Shown piece after piece: positions 1-10,107 of a stretch of 64,000 bases of DNA (position 1 is its first letter; every line of letters starts with the position of its first letter). The stretch lies in contig NC_088796.1 in the NCBI RefSeq assembly GCF_011386835.1, positions 87,899,468-87,963,467 on the forward strand, given 5' to 3'. The DNA comes from Chrysemys picta bellii. Its lineage: Eukaryota > Chordata > Testudines > Emydidae. A program made the translations under genes and the position numbers. The notes beneath the pieces were generated by a model that was given only the letters and a program-made list of their open reading frames with translations, made no database searches and had not been told where the DNA came from.

Positions 1-660
1 GTTCCACTGTGGATAAACACTTAAATAGTCTTTGGGCAGAGTAAGAGAGAATGATTTTGTGGACCAGTGGTTAGGGTACACAACTGGGAGGGCACAGATC
101 CCAAGTCCAGTCCCCCTGCTCCAATGACACTTCCATTATTTAGCTACAGTGGAACAATTTCAGCAGGAGAGAGTGAGGGGGCCCCACATTAGAATATCTC
201 CTAGAGCTCTGGGGCTAGAGTGGGAATTGAACTGGGTCTCCCACATTCCAAGTAAATGTTCTAACCCCTGGGCTAAAAGTTGTAAGTGGGGCATTACAAC
301 CCTGTTCTCCTCTGGCCATTTTATGTGGAGTAAAGCAGGCACCTAACTCATTTCCTCCAGAAGTGGTTTAGGCACCCAACCTGCCTGACACCAGCTGGGG
401 GAGGTCCCATCTGGATCTCTAAGTAGAGATAAGGTTCTCCCTGCAGCCCAGGCTTAGGCGCCTATCTCTGAAAGCGGAGCTCTGTTTGGATGTTGGCTTT
501 TATGGAGCATATTATTAGGCGCCTGTCTCTCCCCATTTGTTGTATAGGAGCCTAGGTGCCTAACAGGCTTTGTAGATCACAGTGCTGTTCCTATGATTTT
601 CTAGGCACCTAAAAGCTAGGTGCCATGCCGCTCAGCGTTGGAACACCTAAGTCCCTTTGT
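1..660. repeat. Unclassified repeat with inverted tRNA-like ends
   Basis: Near the left, 66-115 reads like the head of a tRNA-derived repeat (A-box-like AGTGGTTAGGGTAC, B-box-like AAGTCCAGTCCCC). At 222-275 the opposite strand carries another tRNA-like head (GGGGTTAGAACATT then GTTCAATTCCCAC). From 350 to 640 there are many copies of a palindromic word of the type TAGGCGCCTA, TAGGTGCCTA or TAGGCACCTA. The block is probably an old non-autonomous repeat that starts before the window. The family is not recognised. Confidence 0.5.
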
Positions 661-1722
661 GGATCCTACCTAACTCTTGAACTTTTCATTATAATTAAGA
701 CCCTCCATATTGTGTTCAGTTACCATAATAATTCTCTGGCTCTTGATGATTTGCACATCCTGATTGAGGTGCAGGGTCTAACACTGGATAAGGTACTCCA
801 GAAGATGTCTCACCATGATCTAGTACGAAGGCAGAATGTCTTATCTTCTTTGTAATCTTTTTGATGGTGCCTAAAATCTCATCAGTCTTTTTGCTGCAAC
901 TGAGCAGTGGGTTTCCGTCTTCAGACCCAGGGCCTTGTGTACTGCCTGTGCTGTACATTGGAGCTATTTATTGTATCTCCATGGCTTACTCTTCATTGCC
1001 ATTTGAATCATGCCACATCCTAACACATGTGCATGCATAACTTTGGCTCATAGCTGAAAACACTTGGTGATGTACAATTCATGAATGATTTTTGATACTT
1101 AAATATTTCACTGTGTTCTCCTTGCTTCAGCAGTTGCATTGTTGTTTGGGAAGGCCAGCTCAGAGAAAGTGGGAGCTTGTAGTCAACTTAATTCATTCAT
1201 TTTTCTCAGTTTCCTTGGGCTTAACTGCTGCTCTATTGCCTAACCCCCATCTTTATCTCCACCTGCTCCCTATCTGCGAACTGAACTCTAGCTCTGACTC
1301 CGACTCCGACTCCCTCCCCCACTCCTCTTCTTGATGATATAGAACAGTGAAAAGAACATGTACTGTCATGCAATTAATTCTCCCTTGAGGGGAAAGATGT
1401 AGAGCAAGAGGGAGCTGCCGGCACATCCCACAAGGGCAGTGAGATAGAAAATGAAGTGGCAGGAATCTGGCTGCAGCAAAAAATTATTAATTTTGTGGTA
1501 GCATTGAAACATGCCAAATTCCACAGCTCCACAATTGCAAAGTCCATGGGGCCCCAAGTATTGACTAGGGCTGTTTATTCCTCTCATTGTTTCAGGCTCT
1601 TTGCCGATTTGGATGATCACTGGTTACGCTTGGTTTATGTTTTTGATGTTATGTCTGCAACTAAAAGGGCTCAATGCCTTTTTTTTTTTTAATTAATGAA
1701 AGCTGACTCTCTAGAGCACACA
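661..1722. other. Intergenic stretch without a recognised feature
   Basis: Only a short GACTCC-type tandem (about 1290-1311, in a pyrimidine-rich tract) and a T-run at 1680-1691 stand out. The short ORFs here look like chance. Confidence 0.5.
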
Positions 1723-1895
1723 GGGGGAGGGATAGCTCAGTGGTTTGAGCATTGGCCTGCTAAACCCAAGGGTTGTGAGTTCAATCCTTGAGGGGGCTAC
1801 CTAGGGATCTGGGGCAAAAATCAGTACTTGGTCCTGCTAGTGAAGGCAGGGAGCTGGACTCAATGACCTTCCAGGTCTAGGTATATCTCCATATA
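1723..1895 (+). mobile_element. tRNA-derived SINE with CR1-like tail, copy 1
   Basis: A full-length-looking turtle SINE. It begins GGGGGAGGGATAGCTCAG with an RNA polymerase III A box (TAGCTCAGTGG, 1733-1743) and a B box (GAGTTCAATCC, 1777-1787). It ends in a CR1-like tail (GGAGCTGGACTCAATGACC...). Such SINEs are mobilised by CR1 LINEs that recognise the shared tail. It lies head to tail with the next copy, only about 10 bases apart. Confidence 0.9.
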
Positions 1896-1904
1896 TTTTT
1901 AGAT

Positions 1905-2095
1905 GGTGGGAGGTATAGTTCAGTGGTTTGAACATTGGCCTGCTAAACCCAGGGTTGTGAGTTCAGTCCCCTTGAGGGGGCCCTTTAGGGATCTGGGGCA
2001 AAAATCTGTCTGGGGATTGCTCCTGCTTTGAGCAGGGGGTTGGACTAGATGACCTCCTGTGGTCCCTTCCAACCCTGATATTCTAGGATTCTCTA
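1905..2095 (+). mobile_element. tRNA-derived SINE with CR1-like tail, copy 2
   Basis: Second SINE in the same orientation. It has GGGAGGTATAGTTCAGTGG at the head (the A box is slightly degraded), GTGAGTTCAGTCCCC for the B box, and the tail GGACTAGATGACCTCCTGTG...TTCTAGGATTCT, which is the CR1-type 3' end. Its internal length and sequence differ from copy 1 (for example CTGCTTTGAGCAGGGGG), so it is probably a separate insertion of another subfamily, not a local duplication. Confidence 0.9.
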
Positions 2096-5000
2096 AGAAT
2101 GGTAAATTCTGGGACAAATTGTATGACTGTAGTATACGTATGCCACTGCTAACCTGAATCTAATTTTTTTATTCACTGCATTCTACTTTTCATCTAGCAG
2201 CATATGGGTCAGTGTATGGTATTTAGAGCCAAAATGCATTTTACATTTTCGCACATTAAAATCACTAGCCATATCAAGCCTCCGTTAAAAAAAAAAAAAA
2301 AAAAAAGTAAACATGTTAATCAGCTGATCCACTCAAGTATTAATTGTATTTCCAGTTTGAAGTCAGCAATAAATGCTTTCACGCTGTACATGTCACACTC
2401 AAGAAAATTAACATACAAGTGGGAAAGCTATGGCTCCTGCACCCGAATCAAGCTACAATGCATGTGACCCAAAGCCATCTTTGCTTCCGCTGTAACCTGT
2501 TTGCTATCCAACTTATGTAGCACTGTTCCCTACCTATGTTGTCCAGGCTAAGAAGTAAGTGCTTAATTGGTACTTTAACAGAAATCATCATGTGTTTCCA
2601 TTATTGGTCAAGGTCTGGCATAGGTGGCAGTGGACCTATCCTCACAAGCTAGTCGACTGCAGTCAAGGATGATGAACATTGTAGGCCCATAGTAACACTA
2701 GGTGTGAGTTTGCCTTTCTAGATTAGACTGAACCACATTATGATCGTGTTGTTGAACTGTAAATACTGTTACACAATTTGGTTAGGTCTACAATCAGATC
2801 TATCGATGTATGTGGGGGGAGGAGGGAAATATGTTTTATTTGCAAGGCCATGGTTGTGGGCATTTTTTTGTTACGCTGACTTTTACTGATATTGTAGCTT
2901 GGCCTCAGTCACTCCAGCATTGTTGTGAATATCAGTTTCCTACTAGATGGGCTAAAATGTGACCCTTCCCTTGTTCCAAATCCTCTGCTGTGTATCTCAG
3001 GTCAGTGACAGTTTGCCCATTAACTGGCTTGCCAGTTCCACTCTAAGGTGAACTGTAAAAGAAAAAAATGTTTTGTCCTTGTCCTGTTGTATAATCTAAC
3101 TTGTTTTCCCCAAAACAATATCTATTTTGGATTGCTTTTGAAACAACAGGTTGTCACTTCCGGTGTGGTTCTGGGCGAGATGTTTAGAGGACATGAAGTG
3201 TAATGTCAGAGGAAGCAATAAAATGTGCTGCAGTTCTTTCACCCCCAACTAATTCTTATGTTGTCCCCTCTTTTCCTCAGCTGGCAGCAGGGAAAGCTGC
3301 AGTTCATATGACATCACAGTCAGAGCGTCTTAATACCTGGGTAAGACCCTCCAGCAAAGAGAGAGAAGTAAAGTTGATATTTCCAATATCAAAAGCAAGT
3401 AGGAAAAAACAGGTTGTTTGAGAGGGGGAAAACTTGAGACAACTTTTATATATCAAGAACCAAGCAAGGTCAAAACACTTTTAGTTTGCAATTTACTTTT
3501 ATTATTATTGGATGCAAATTTTCCAGGACTGATGATTGATTCATGTTTATCCTCTGAGTGCCTTATTCAGCTCCGAGTTATTTCCCCTTATACAATGAAA
3601 GCACGAAGAATGAGTATTTGTACTTGTTCTCCCTTACTGGCCTCTGCAGAAAACCTGTGAAATGGGGCATAGCTCTTTTATGAATAGGATCCCTTAGTCA
3701 CTACCTCTGTGGGGGAAACTATATTAGAAGTCATTGCAGTAACTCAGCATGCTATTAGACAGCTTCCTAATTCTTATTGAATTTAAAAGACAGAATCTGA
3801 ATTGCTGACTGAATATAACCCAGGTAATTAAAAATGTGTTTCTGAATTTTGGTGTGGTACAGAGAATGTAGGGGAAAGAGTAGCTATGCTCCATTGTGTT
3901 TGAGCACACTACTGAATAAGTTACCAGCAGAGCACTGTTCATAGGCTTTGTGCAAGAGGGTTTTTTTAATTCCCCCACTGTGTTGAATTTATTTCTATCA
4001 CTACTCATTAACTAACTCATTTTTAAGTTAGTTTCTATTTCTCCTTTACAGTAAAAGACAGATTATTTCCATTGCTTAGCGGTTAGGCACATTTATCATG
4101 CTAAAATAGTTAAACCACACACAATTTATTGTGGGAAAATATTTTACAAGGTAAATATTTGCCCAACTCCTCCTTCACCCCTCCGCCCCCATTTTTAAGG
4201 GTCCAGTACCATGAAAAGATCGATTTGAGGTGCGTCCACTCCAGTAGTCTTTGCATAGAGAAGAGTTACATTTGATGCCTCTACAATACAAATGAAGCAT
4301 CACATGGGGAGAAAAAAGTTTTTAGTAATGGAAAGTATATATAGTCGTAAAGAAAACCAATCCTGCTTCTAGTGACAATTGTTTTCAGTCCAGTCAACTC
4401 CATAACCAAAATAACTGAATTTCTTCTAGTCTTTTAGATTAGGATCTTTATACCAAATAATACATTCAAAACAACCCTCACCCTTGATCTAAACCTCCCT
4501 TGGGATGGTAGAGTAGACCAGCAAAGAAGTCTCTCCAAGAAATCCACTTAATTGCTCTGGCATGGCAGAGACTTTCATGCAGTTTGCTGTGCTTAGCGTG
4601 AAACCTAGTCTAATTTCAGCGATGCCCCTTTGCTAAAGTGTTTCTTCAAATCAACAGGTCTCTTCTCAACACCTTTTTGTATGTGGACATAAGTTGTTTT
4701 GGTATTTGCAATACAGAATTGTCATACCACCATACAATGAATCTTAACAACAATAAGGGTCAGCAAGTGGCTTGTGCTAGGTAACTAGCTGGAACCACAA
4801 TAATGTCCTTTTTTTGTTTTTAGGGGTGGAGAGCAGTTGGTGCTTTTTTCTTACATGCTTGGTAGCAAAAAGCCCTTGAAAAGATAAATACTAAGAGGTA
4901 AATGTTTGTCAGCTGATTATTTTAGCAGGCACATAATCCTTCCTTTGATGTCTACCAGGTTCAATGAAATCCTAGTACTACCAGGATTTAGTAGTAGATA

Positions 5001-5169
5001 TATTAAGATTTTTTTTCTGTGATCTCTCCTGCAACGGAAGCAGTAGTAAAATTTATAACAGTGTCACCATAAAGGAATGCTTGTAAAAGCTCTCTGTATA
5101 TTCTTAACTGTCCCATTTTGGAGGGGTCCCCTCTTTAGGTTACAAACAGTAAGTTTTTAAATATAATTA
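2096..5169. other. Intergenic stretch, mostly featureless
   Basis: Contains an A-run at about 2287-2306 and one exon-like segment at 3281-3340 (see findings). No recognisable protein or RNA gene was seen on either strand. By human synteny this is the gap between the AOPEP/mir-23b side and the convergent FANCC gene, which is not reached. Confidence 0.5.
3281..3340 (+). other. Exon-like segment with canonical splice sites (unproven)
   Basis: A strong polypyrimidine tract and acceptor (CCCCTCTTTTCCTCAG) end at 3280, and a donor-like GTAAGA starts at 3341. The 60 bases between are open in one frame (LAAGKAAVHMTSQSERLNTW). It does not match AOPEP or FANCC as I know them. It could be an exon of a non-coding RNA or coincidence. 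Confidence 0.2.
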
Positions 5170-5245
5170 AGGGCCAGATGCTTAGCTGGTGTATATCTAC
5201 ATAGCTCAATGGAGTTGAATTACACCATGTGATCATCTGGCCTGG
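5170..5245. repeat. Short hairpin MITE (GGGCCAGAT family)
   Basis: GGGCCAGATGCTTAGCTGGTG at the left pairs imperfectly with CACCATGTGATCATCTGGCC at the right around a centre containing AATGGAGTT. It resembles the TAA-flanked element at 42904-43044 and is preceded by TTAA. Degraded, so old. Confidence 0.55.
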
Positions 5246-5607
5246 TATTTATAGTAATACAGTTATGAATGGGAATTACTTAATAGTCATGTGACTGTCA
5301 TGTGTTCTGTCACAGGTCTCCCAATGTAATTTAGAAGTGTTGTGTTAACTAGTCTTCCCACAATACAGGAGCAAAGTTACTCCTATTATTACCATAAGGC
5401 AGAGTCACATTGTAGATGCCTACAGTTTCACTCTACTTTGGTGCTATAGCCATTAGAATATCGGTCCGAGAGGACAAGATAATTTGTTGGGAAGAGCTGA
5501 AGTGAAAACAAGCTCCCCCACTTTAAAATGTTAGCAAGGCTTGTGAAAATAGTGATACAAGCAGACTGTATAACTAACTACATACCTTTTGTGTGTTCTA
5601 CTAAAAG

Positions 5608-5630
5608 AAAAAAAAAAAAAAAAAAAAAAA
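5608..5630. repeat. Poly(A) run
   Basis: About 23 consecutive A residues after ACTAAAAG. It is not attached to a recognisable retroelement. It lies about 150 bases beyond the mir-24-1 hairpin in transcript order. Confidence 0.8.
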
Positions 5631-5776
5631 GGAGTTCTCTATACAATAGTGAGGAAGCTTTTCTTCCTTAGAACACCTCGTGTGTTCAAAAGCACAGTAT
5701 TACAATCTGTACTAGATTTGGTTTCAGACAGAAAAAGTTACTTTTCATAGGCACATCTTTTTGCTTTAGGGCTCGA

Positions 5777-5844
5777 CTCCTGTTCCTGCTGAACTGAGCC
5801 AGTATGTAAAATCAGAACTGATATCAGCTCAGTAGGCACCGGAG
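5777..5844 (-). ncRNA. MIR24-1: mir-24-1 precursor
   Basis: This is the hairpin of microRNA 24-1 on the minus strand. The 3p mature product is at 5780-5801 (starts TGGCTCAGTTCAGCAGGAAC) and the 5p arm at 5817-5838 (starts TGCCTACTGAGCTGATATC). The 5p arm identifies it as the 24-1 copy, the partner of mir-23b/27b, rather than mir-24-2. It lies about 440 bases downstream of mir-27b, close to the spacing in human. The precursor is 68 nt, from CTCCGG to AGGAG, with roughly two loop substitutions compared with human as recalled. Confidence 0.97.
5777..5844 (+). ncRNA. Possible antisense mir-3074 hairpin
   Basis: The complementary strand of mir-24-1 also folds, and human databases record mir-3074 on the strand opposite mir-24-1. 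The plus strand at 5782-5802 reads GTTCCTGCTGAACTGAGCCA(G), which agrees with human miR-3074-5p as I recall it. Sequence identity here is forced by conservation of mir-24, so it does not show that the antisense strand is transcribed in this animal. Confidence 0.3.
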
Positions 5845-6283
5845 GACGGGTCCATCAACAATCTGGAACAGCAGCAGCCGTAAAAAATCATTTCCTGCAA
5901 ACAATACATATTGCTAAGCAATAAGCATAGAGAAAACACTGGCTAAAACTTTATCAAGCATAGCTTTACAGACTTAAGTTGGTTTAGAACAAATAACATA
6001 TTTGTCTCCAACTTTTAGAAAAGCATTGAGATTACATTACAATATGTATAAATTTTTCAGACTTATTGGCTGCTTCTTTGCTTGTAGCCAAACCTGATAG
6101 TTTACAGTGCATTTCTTACATTCTTGACAGGAAAAATCTGTTCTTTTCCAAGTCTCTACCATCTCTTATGCTCTGCAAGCTCAATTTCACACACACTATA
6201 AAACTATACCCCAACCCACTGTGTGCCTCAGCCAGCAAACTACTTTGCCCTGGGTAGGTTGACTTTTAAGAAGTTTCCCATCT

Positions 6284-6380
6284 CACCTTCTCTTCAGGTG
6301 CAGAACTTAGCCACTGTGAACAAAGAGGAAATCAATCACTGTTCACCAATCAGCTAAGCTCTGCACCTTGTTAGAGAGGT
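6284..6380 (-). ncRNA. MIR27B: mir-27b precursor
   Basis: This is the hairpin of microRNA 27b on the minus strand. The mature 3p product lies at 6300-6320 with seed TTCACAGT, and the 5p arm (6341-6362) begins AGAGCTTAGCTGATTGG. The outer stem (ACCTCTCTAACAAGGTGC pairing with the 3' side ending CACCTGAAGAGAAGGTG) matches the human precursor almost base for base; the loop differs by about two substitutions from the human sequence I recall. It is the middle member of the mir-23b/27b/24-1 cluster, whose products act in the cytoplasm as Argonaute-bound repressors of mRNAs. Confidence 0.97.
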
Positions 6381-6493
6381 CTTCGTCTCAAAGATAGGAT
6401 GAAGGTCTTCAATGGTGCATTTTCTCCTTTTGTTTGAATTTTTTTTTGTAGAGGATTCCAATGCATATGGGAGATAGGATTTTCATAATAGGA

Positions 6494-6590
6494 GGCACAG
6501 TCATGGTTATGTGGTAATCCCTGGCAATGTGATTTTAATCTTAAATCACAAATCAGCATGCCAGGAACCCAAACAGCCACAACATTAAGG
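6494..6590 (-). ncRNA. MIR23B: mir-23b precursor
   Basis: This is the hairpin of microRNA 23b on the minus strand. The 3p mature product (6511-6533) begins with ATCACATTGCCAGGGATTAC, identical over its length to vertebrate miR-23b-3p as I know it, and the 5p arm (6550-6571, starting TGGGTTCCTGGCATGC) also matches. The arms pair around a loop near 6534-6549 (GTGATTTAAGATTAAA on the minus strand), which fits mir-23b rather than its paralogue mir-23a. It is the first member of the cluster in transcription order, about 114 bases upstream of the mir-27b hairpin. Ends were placed by alignment from memory with the 97-nt human precursor and are approximate. Confidence 0.96.
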
Positions 6591-7010
6591 GACACTTGTG
6601 TAGTCTCTCTCCCATCACACAATCAGGTTTAAAACAGCAATGATTGTAAATCTGGTATCTTAAACACTTTCTGTGACAATATCTTTAAGATCTCATCTCC
6701 TTCAGGTAGCTGATTAAATAATTTTATTTAGATCACCTGTTTCAAACGTCAGAACCAAGCTGGTTATAGGACACATGCAGTAACTAGCATAGGGAAGTTA
6801 CACAAAGGCAATCACCAATGGAGTTAAAATAATTTTAACCTTTTTACCTTAATAAAACTCCCCTAGGTATTTAAGAGACTCTTGGTAGAGAACACCATAT
6901 ATTGCAGCAGACCAAACCATTCTAACTGCATATTTCTGGCCCTTGGTGCTGTTAAAAACATTACAAATAGGCTCAGCTGTTAATAGTGTTTTTTTGTTTG
7001 GGTTTCAGTA

Positions 7011-7280
7011 GGTGGTTCTCAGCCTAGATGATCTAAACATGGCTATGCATGCAAACATTTTGTAGTTGGTCTCCTACCTGTTTTAGAAAGCAAGACACCC
7101 CCCCTCCCCCCAATAACTGGTATGCTGGCACTCTAAGCCTATTCCAAACCTATCACCGTTTTCTTGGCAGGCATAGGCATATAGTCACTGTCTATGTACC
7201 AGAAGAATGGTGCTATTCACAAATAGCTTGTTTTTTTAGCATGTTGAAGACCTCTGCAAGAAAAAGGTTGAGAACCCCTG
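7011..7280. mobile_element. hAT-type MITE between the microRNA cluster and AOPEP
   Basis: The left end GGTGGTTCTCAGCCT and the right end AGGTTGAGAACCCCTG are inverted copies of the hAT (Charlie-like) terminal repeat type CAGGGGTTCTCAA. Nothing inside codes for a transposase. The flanking 8-bp duplication is not clear. Confidence 0.6.
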
Positions 7281-7464
7281 GACTAGAACATATACAGTGA
7301 AAATACTGGGCAACTCAGGGCTCCCCCCCCCCCATAGGCATAGTTTTACTTCTATTTAGGGGGGCAAGGGCTGGCATGGTTGAAGCCAGCTCCGCATAGC
7401 AGGGTCCAGGGAGGGAGCACCAAGACCACTCTGCCTGTCTGGGCTGTGGGGGAATGCAACCAAA

Positions 7465-7706
7465 AAAATAACTCAAAGTTTGAAAACCGCGCAGGGTGCA
7501 GGCAAGGGGGAACTAGGGGCAGCAGGGGGCACAGCCCTGTGCCGCTCCCAGCTTCAGGACGGAGGCTGCCACCTTCAGCCCCCCACCACTCCTGGCTGGG
7601 GTGGAGGGGTTGCCAGCTTCAGTGGTAGGGGTTGGGGCACCGGGTTTGAGCCATGGGATGCTGCAGCCCCCCTGAAAGGGTTCACAGACCCCTGATTGAA
7701 AACCAC
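7465..7706. mobile_element. Second hAT-like MITE, GC-rich
   Basis: CTCAAAGTTTGAAAACCGC at the left and GATTGAAAACCACTCT at the right are inverted versions of a TTTCAAA-type hAT terminus, preceded inside by GACCCCTGATTGA. The interior is GC-rich and gives false ORFs on the plus strand. A C-run (7323-7333) precedes it. Confidence 0.5.
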
Positions 7707-8672
7707 TCTCCTAGTCCATATAAACGCAAATGGAGCCTGATTTCAAGCATTGCCTACGTGTACAGGTTTGAAGGGAAGACAAATCAAGGGGTCCTGTTCA
7801 GTACCAAATACTGAGCAATGTTTTTGCTAAGTTGTTGTCTGAATTGTGTTACCACAAATCAACTGTAAAGTTATGTGAACAACCGAGGAAAACAGGCTGT
7901 CAGATGGCTTATATCATTACACAAAAATCTGCGGTATGCTGTACTGGAAAGGATCTTCATACCAAGCCTAATTGACTATGGGTTAAACATGCATGTACAA
8001 ACACCATAAAGTAATCTCAGGATAATCAAATAGGATGAAAGAAGGGAATATGTCACTATCTATATAGTATTTGGTGTAAAAGGCCAGTTTATATAATGTC
8101 TTTCATCTATGTGGTTATACTTAACTGCAATTTTGCTTTTTTTCCAACCATGTTTAGTGAGATGACTTCTACTTTTGTCCCTTAGCCACTAATTTCAAGT
8201 AGAACCAGAAGCAAATCAAAATAAAGCTATAAAATGTTTATCTTTATGTGACAGTCATTAGTGTATCTTTATAAACAGGTACTTCCTAGCATAACCAACA
8301 CTAATCTTAACTATCTCTCACAAAATACTCAAAAGCATGTAAGCCACACTAATTTGAATCCAGAACCACGCTGGACAACTAGTTTGTAAGTGTATGAGTT
8401 CAATGCCTCATGTGGACACAGATTTTGTTAAACAACTCCAGTAATTGCCATCCCCTAGCAAGTTCATATCATTTTCTATTTGCAGGTGTGAGTGCAGCCA
8501 TGTTTAAGAAGTGTTGTAAATGTAGAAGTGTCTTAGTAAAAAAACCTCTCTCTTCTCCATGCTCCTCAACTAGATCCCTTGTGCAGCAGTGATCCGTTAC
8601 TCCAGCGATGGTGTGGGGAAAAAAAAACATGCAAGAAATTTAATGAGTGATTCTTCGAGCTGAATATCAGCA
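7707..8672. other. Spacer between MITEs and AOPEP 3' end, no feature seen
   Basis: AT-rich sequence without a recognisable gene. If AOPEP read-through supplies the microRNA precursor, this would be part of that transcript. If the cluster has its own promoter, it could lie here or in the MITE region. Confidence 0.4.
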
Positions 8673-8692
8673 AATTCTACATTGTGCAAGAG

Positions 8693-8698
8693 TTTATT
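8693..8698 (-). terminator. AOPEP: Polyadenylation signal of AOPEP
   Basis: The plus strand reads TTTATT, so the minus strand has the canonical hexamer AATAAA about 75 bases after the AOPEP stop codon. Cleavage would be expected roughly 10-30 bases further on, near 8665-8685, giving a 3' UTR of about 100 bases. If this is the main signal, the canonical AOPEP mRNA ends about 2.1 kb before the microRNA cluster. Other, more distal signals may also be used. Confidence 0.55.
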
Positions 8699-8772
8699 TA
8701 CTGCGCTATGCATATTCTCTCACTAAAGAGCAGGTTGAGAATTAAATACTTTAATCAAGAAAAATCACCTCT

Positions 8773-8913
8773 TCAGAATAACATCTCTGCCACCACTTTG
8801 GCTGAGGACACATCCATTTGTTTTTGTGTTGCAGCAAAGCATTTATAGGCAAGTTCCTGTTGTTTTGCATCTTCATTCACCATTAATTCTCCATACAGGT
8901 AAACACCCATAGC
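8773..8913 (-). CDS. AOPEP: AOPEP terminal coding exon (aminopeptidase O C-terminus)
   Basis: This is the last coding exon of aminopeptidase O, an M1-family zinc aminopeptidase that removes N-terminal residues from peptides. Read on the minus strand it follows a pyrimidine-rich acceptor ending TTGCAG at 8914-8919 and encodes 46 residues, starting AMGVYLYGELMV and ending AKVVAEMLF, then TGA at 8773-8775. These words match the C-terminus of vertebrate AOPEP as I remember it. The exon begins in phase 0, exactly continuing the frame of the exon at 12303-12389 (...EKFLKEDQ joins AMGVYLYG). It belongs to the C-terminal alpha-helical domain, not the catalytic domain; the HExxH zinc site is not in this window. 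There are no stops or frameshifts. A search of the 46 residues against turtle AOPEP would settle it. Confidence 0.9.
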   Translation of the reverse strand, partial: AMGVYLYGELMVNEDAKQQELAYKCFAATQKQMDVSSAKVVAEMLF

Positions 8914-9620
8914 CTGCAAGAGGAAGAAAACACCCCTTCATTCCGTAACCAATTACAGCTAGCTGGCTTATTTTTAAAGACAAGCTTGTTTCACATAGCT
9001 CCCAACACAACGCATACAGTACCCAATCTCATTTAATGTACAAAGCTATTTTTCCTTTAACAGGTACATTTTTTTTTCTCCAAAATACAGTTCTCTGTCT
9101 GTCAGTCTCTCTTGGAGACTATTCAATCGGAGGAGGATTGTCAGTGTTTTATTAAGTATGTTACCAAAAGAACATTTACACTGGAGATTGATAATCAGCT
9201 AGAGTCAGCATCTTATGTGCGGAAAATGCTTTTCTGCTGTTTCTTCCCCTGCTTTTCAGGTTGAAGTCCATGTTCTCTCTCTCTCAGCCACCAACTGAGC
9301 TGTTTCCAAATATCTCATGAGAGGGCAATTTGCCTATCCTCTAACATGACAGAAATTTGAATGGTCTTTAGTTGATTTTCTTTCCCAGATGGGACCTTTC
9401 CACATGCAGGGATGGTCACTGGTATGTATCAATTGAAACAATCCATTCTGAGATGCCTACTTAATTTTGTTAACTAAAATCAATTGAAAATGATGGGTTT
9501 CTGTTTCAGGCTGGTCCCTTAAAGTGGATACACATACAGCAGTTACAACTCTGGTCTGGTAGGAAAAGGCAAAGCTCTCCCTAATGCTGATTTTGAGAGT
9601 CTCAATCAGGAAGGAAAATT

Positions 9621-9670
9621 ATGGGATGAAATCTTGGCCTTACTGAAGTCCATGGAACCAAGATTTCACC
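9621..9670. repeat. Short palindromic hairpin (GATGAAATCTTGG...)
   Basis: GGGATGAAATCTTGGCC and ACCAAGATTTCACCC are inverted around a centre with TGAAGTCCATGG. This is the size and composition of a family of 50-150 bp hairpin MITEs with a central AATGG/CCATT word that recurs in this window. Confidence 0.6.
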
Positions 9671-10107
9671 CTGGGTTACCATATCCTTTTCTGAAGATGC
9701 AAATCACTTGAGCTAGATTGACACTGGTCCTGATCTTGCAACCTAACCTGATCACAATGTGTCTACTGACATAAACATGGGCTGCAAATACAAGTGTGGG
9801 TTTGCAAACTCAGTCCCCTTATGTTGACCAGAGTTTTTACAAATGTTGAGTTGACTCTTGCAGTCATGCCCAAGTGAACAATCCTGATTAGTAAGTGGTG
9901 GGGGTATGTTTTTATGCAATGTAACATACCATCTAGTGCCAGAAAGAAGAATGAAGTTACCACTAAAAAAAATACATTTTAATTTAATATTTCTTGAAAC
10001 ATTTATTTTCAACCAGCTCTAGAAATTATCATCAGAATTGGTAATTTGGTAAAATTAAAACGTGTTTGTGGACAGTGTTGTTTGCCTTGGAACTGAAGAC
10101 TCTATAC

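Noticed and set aside
1..5700. Terminal exons of FANCC, expected here from human synteny
   Set aside because: No segment translates to the recalled FANCC C-terminus on the plus strand; the gene probably lies left of the window.
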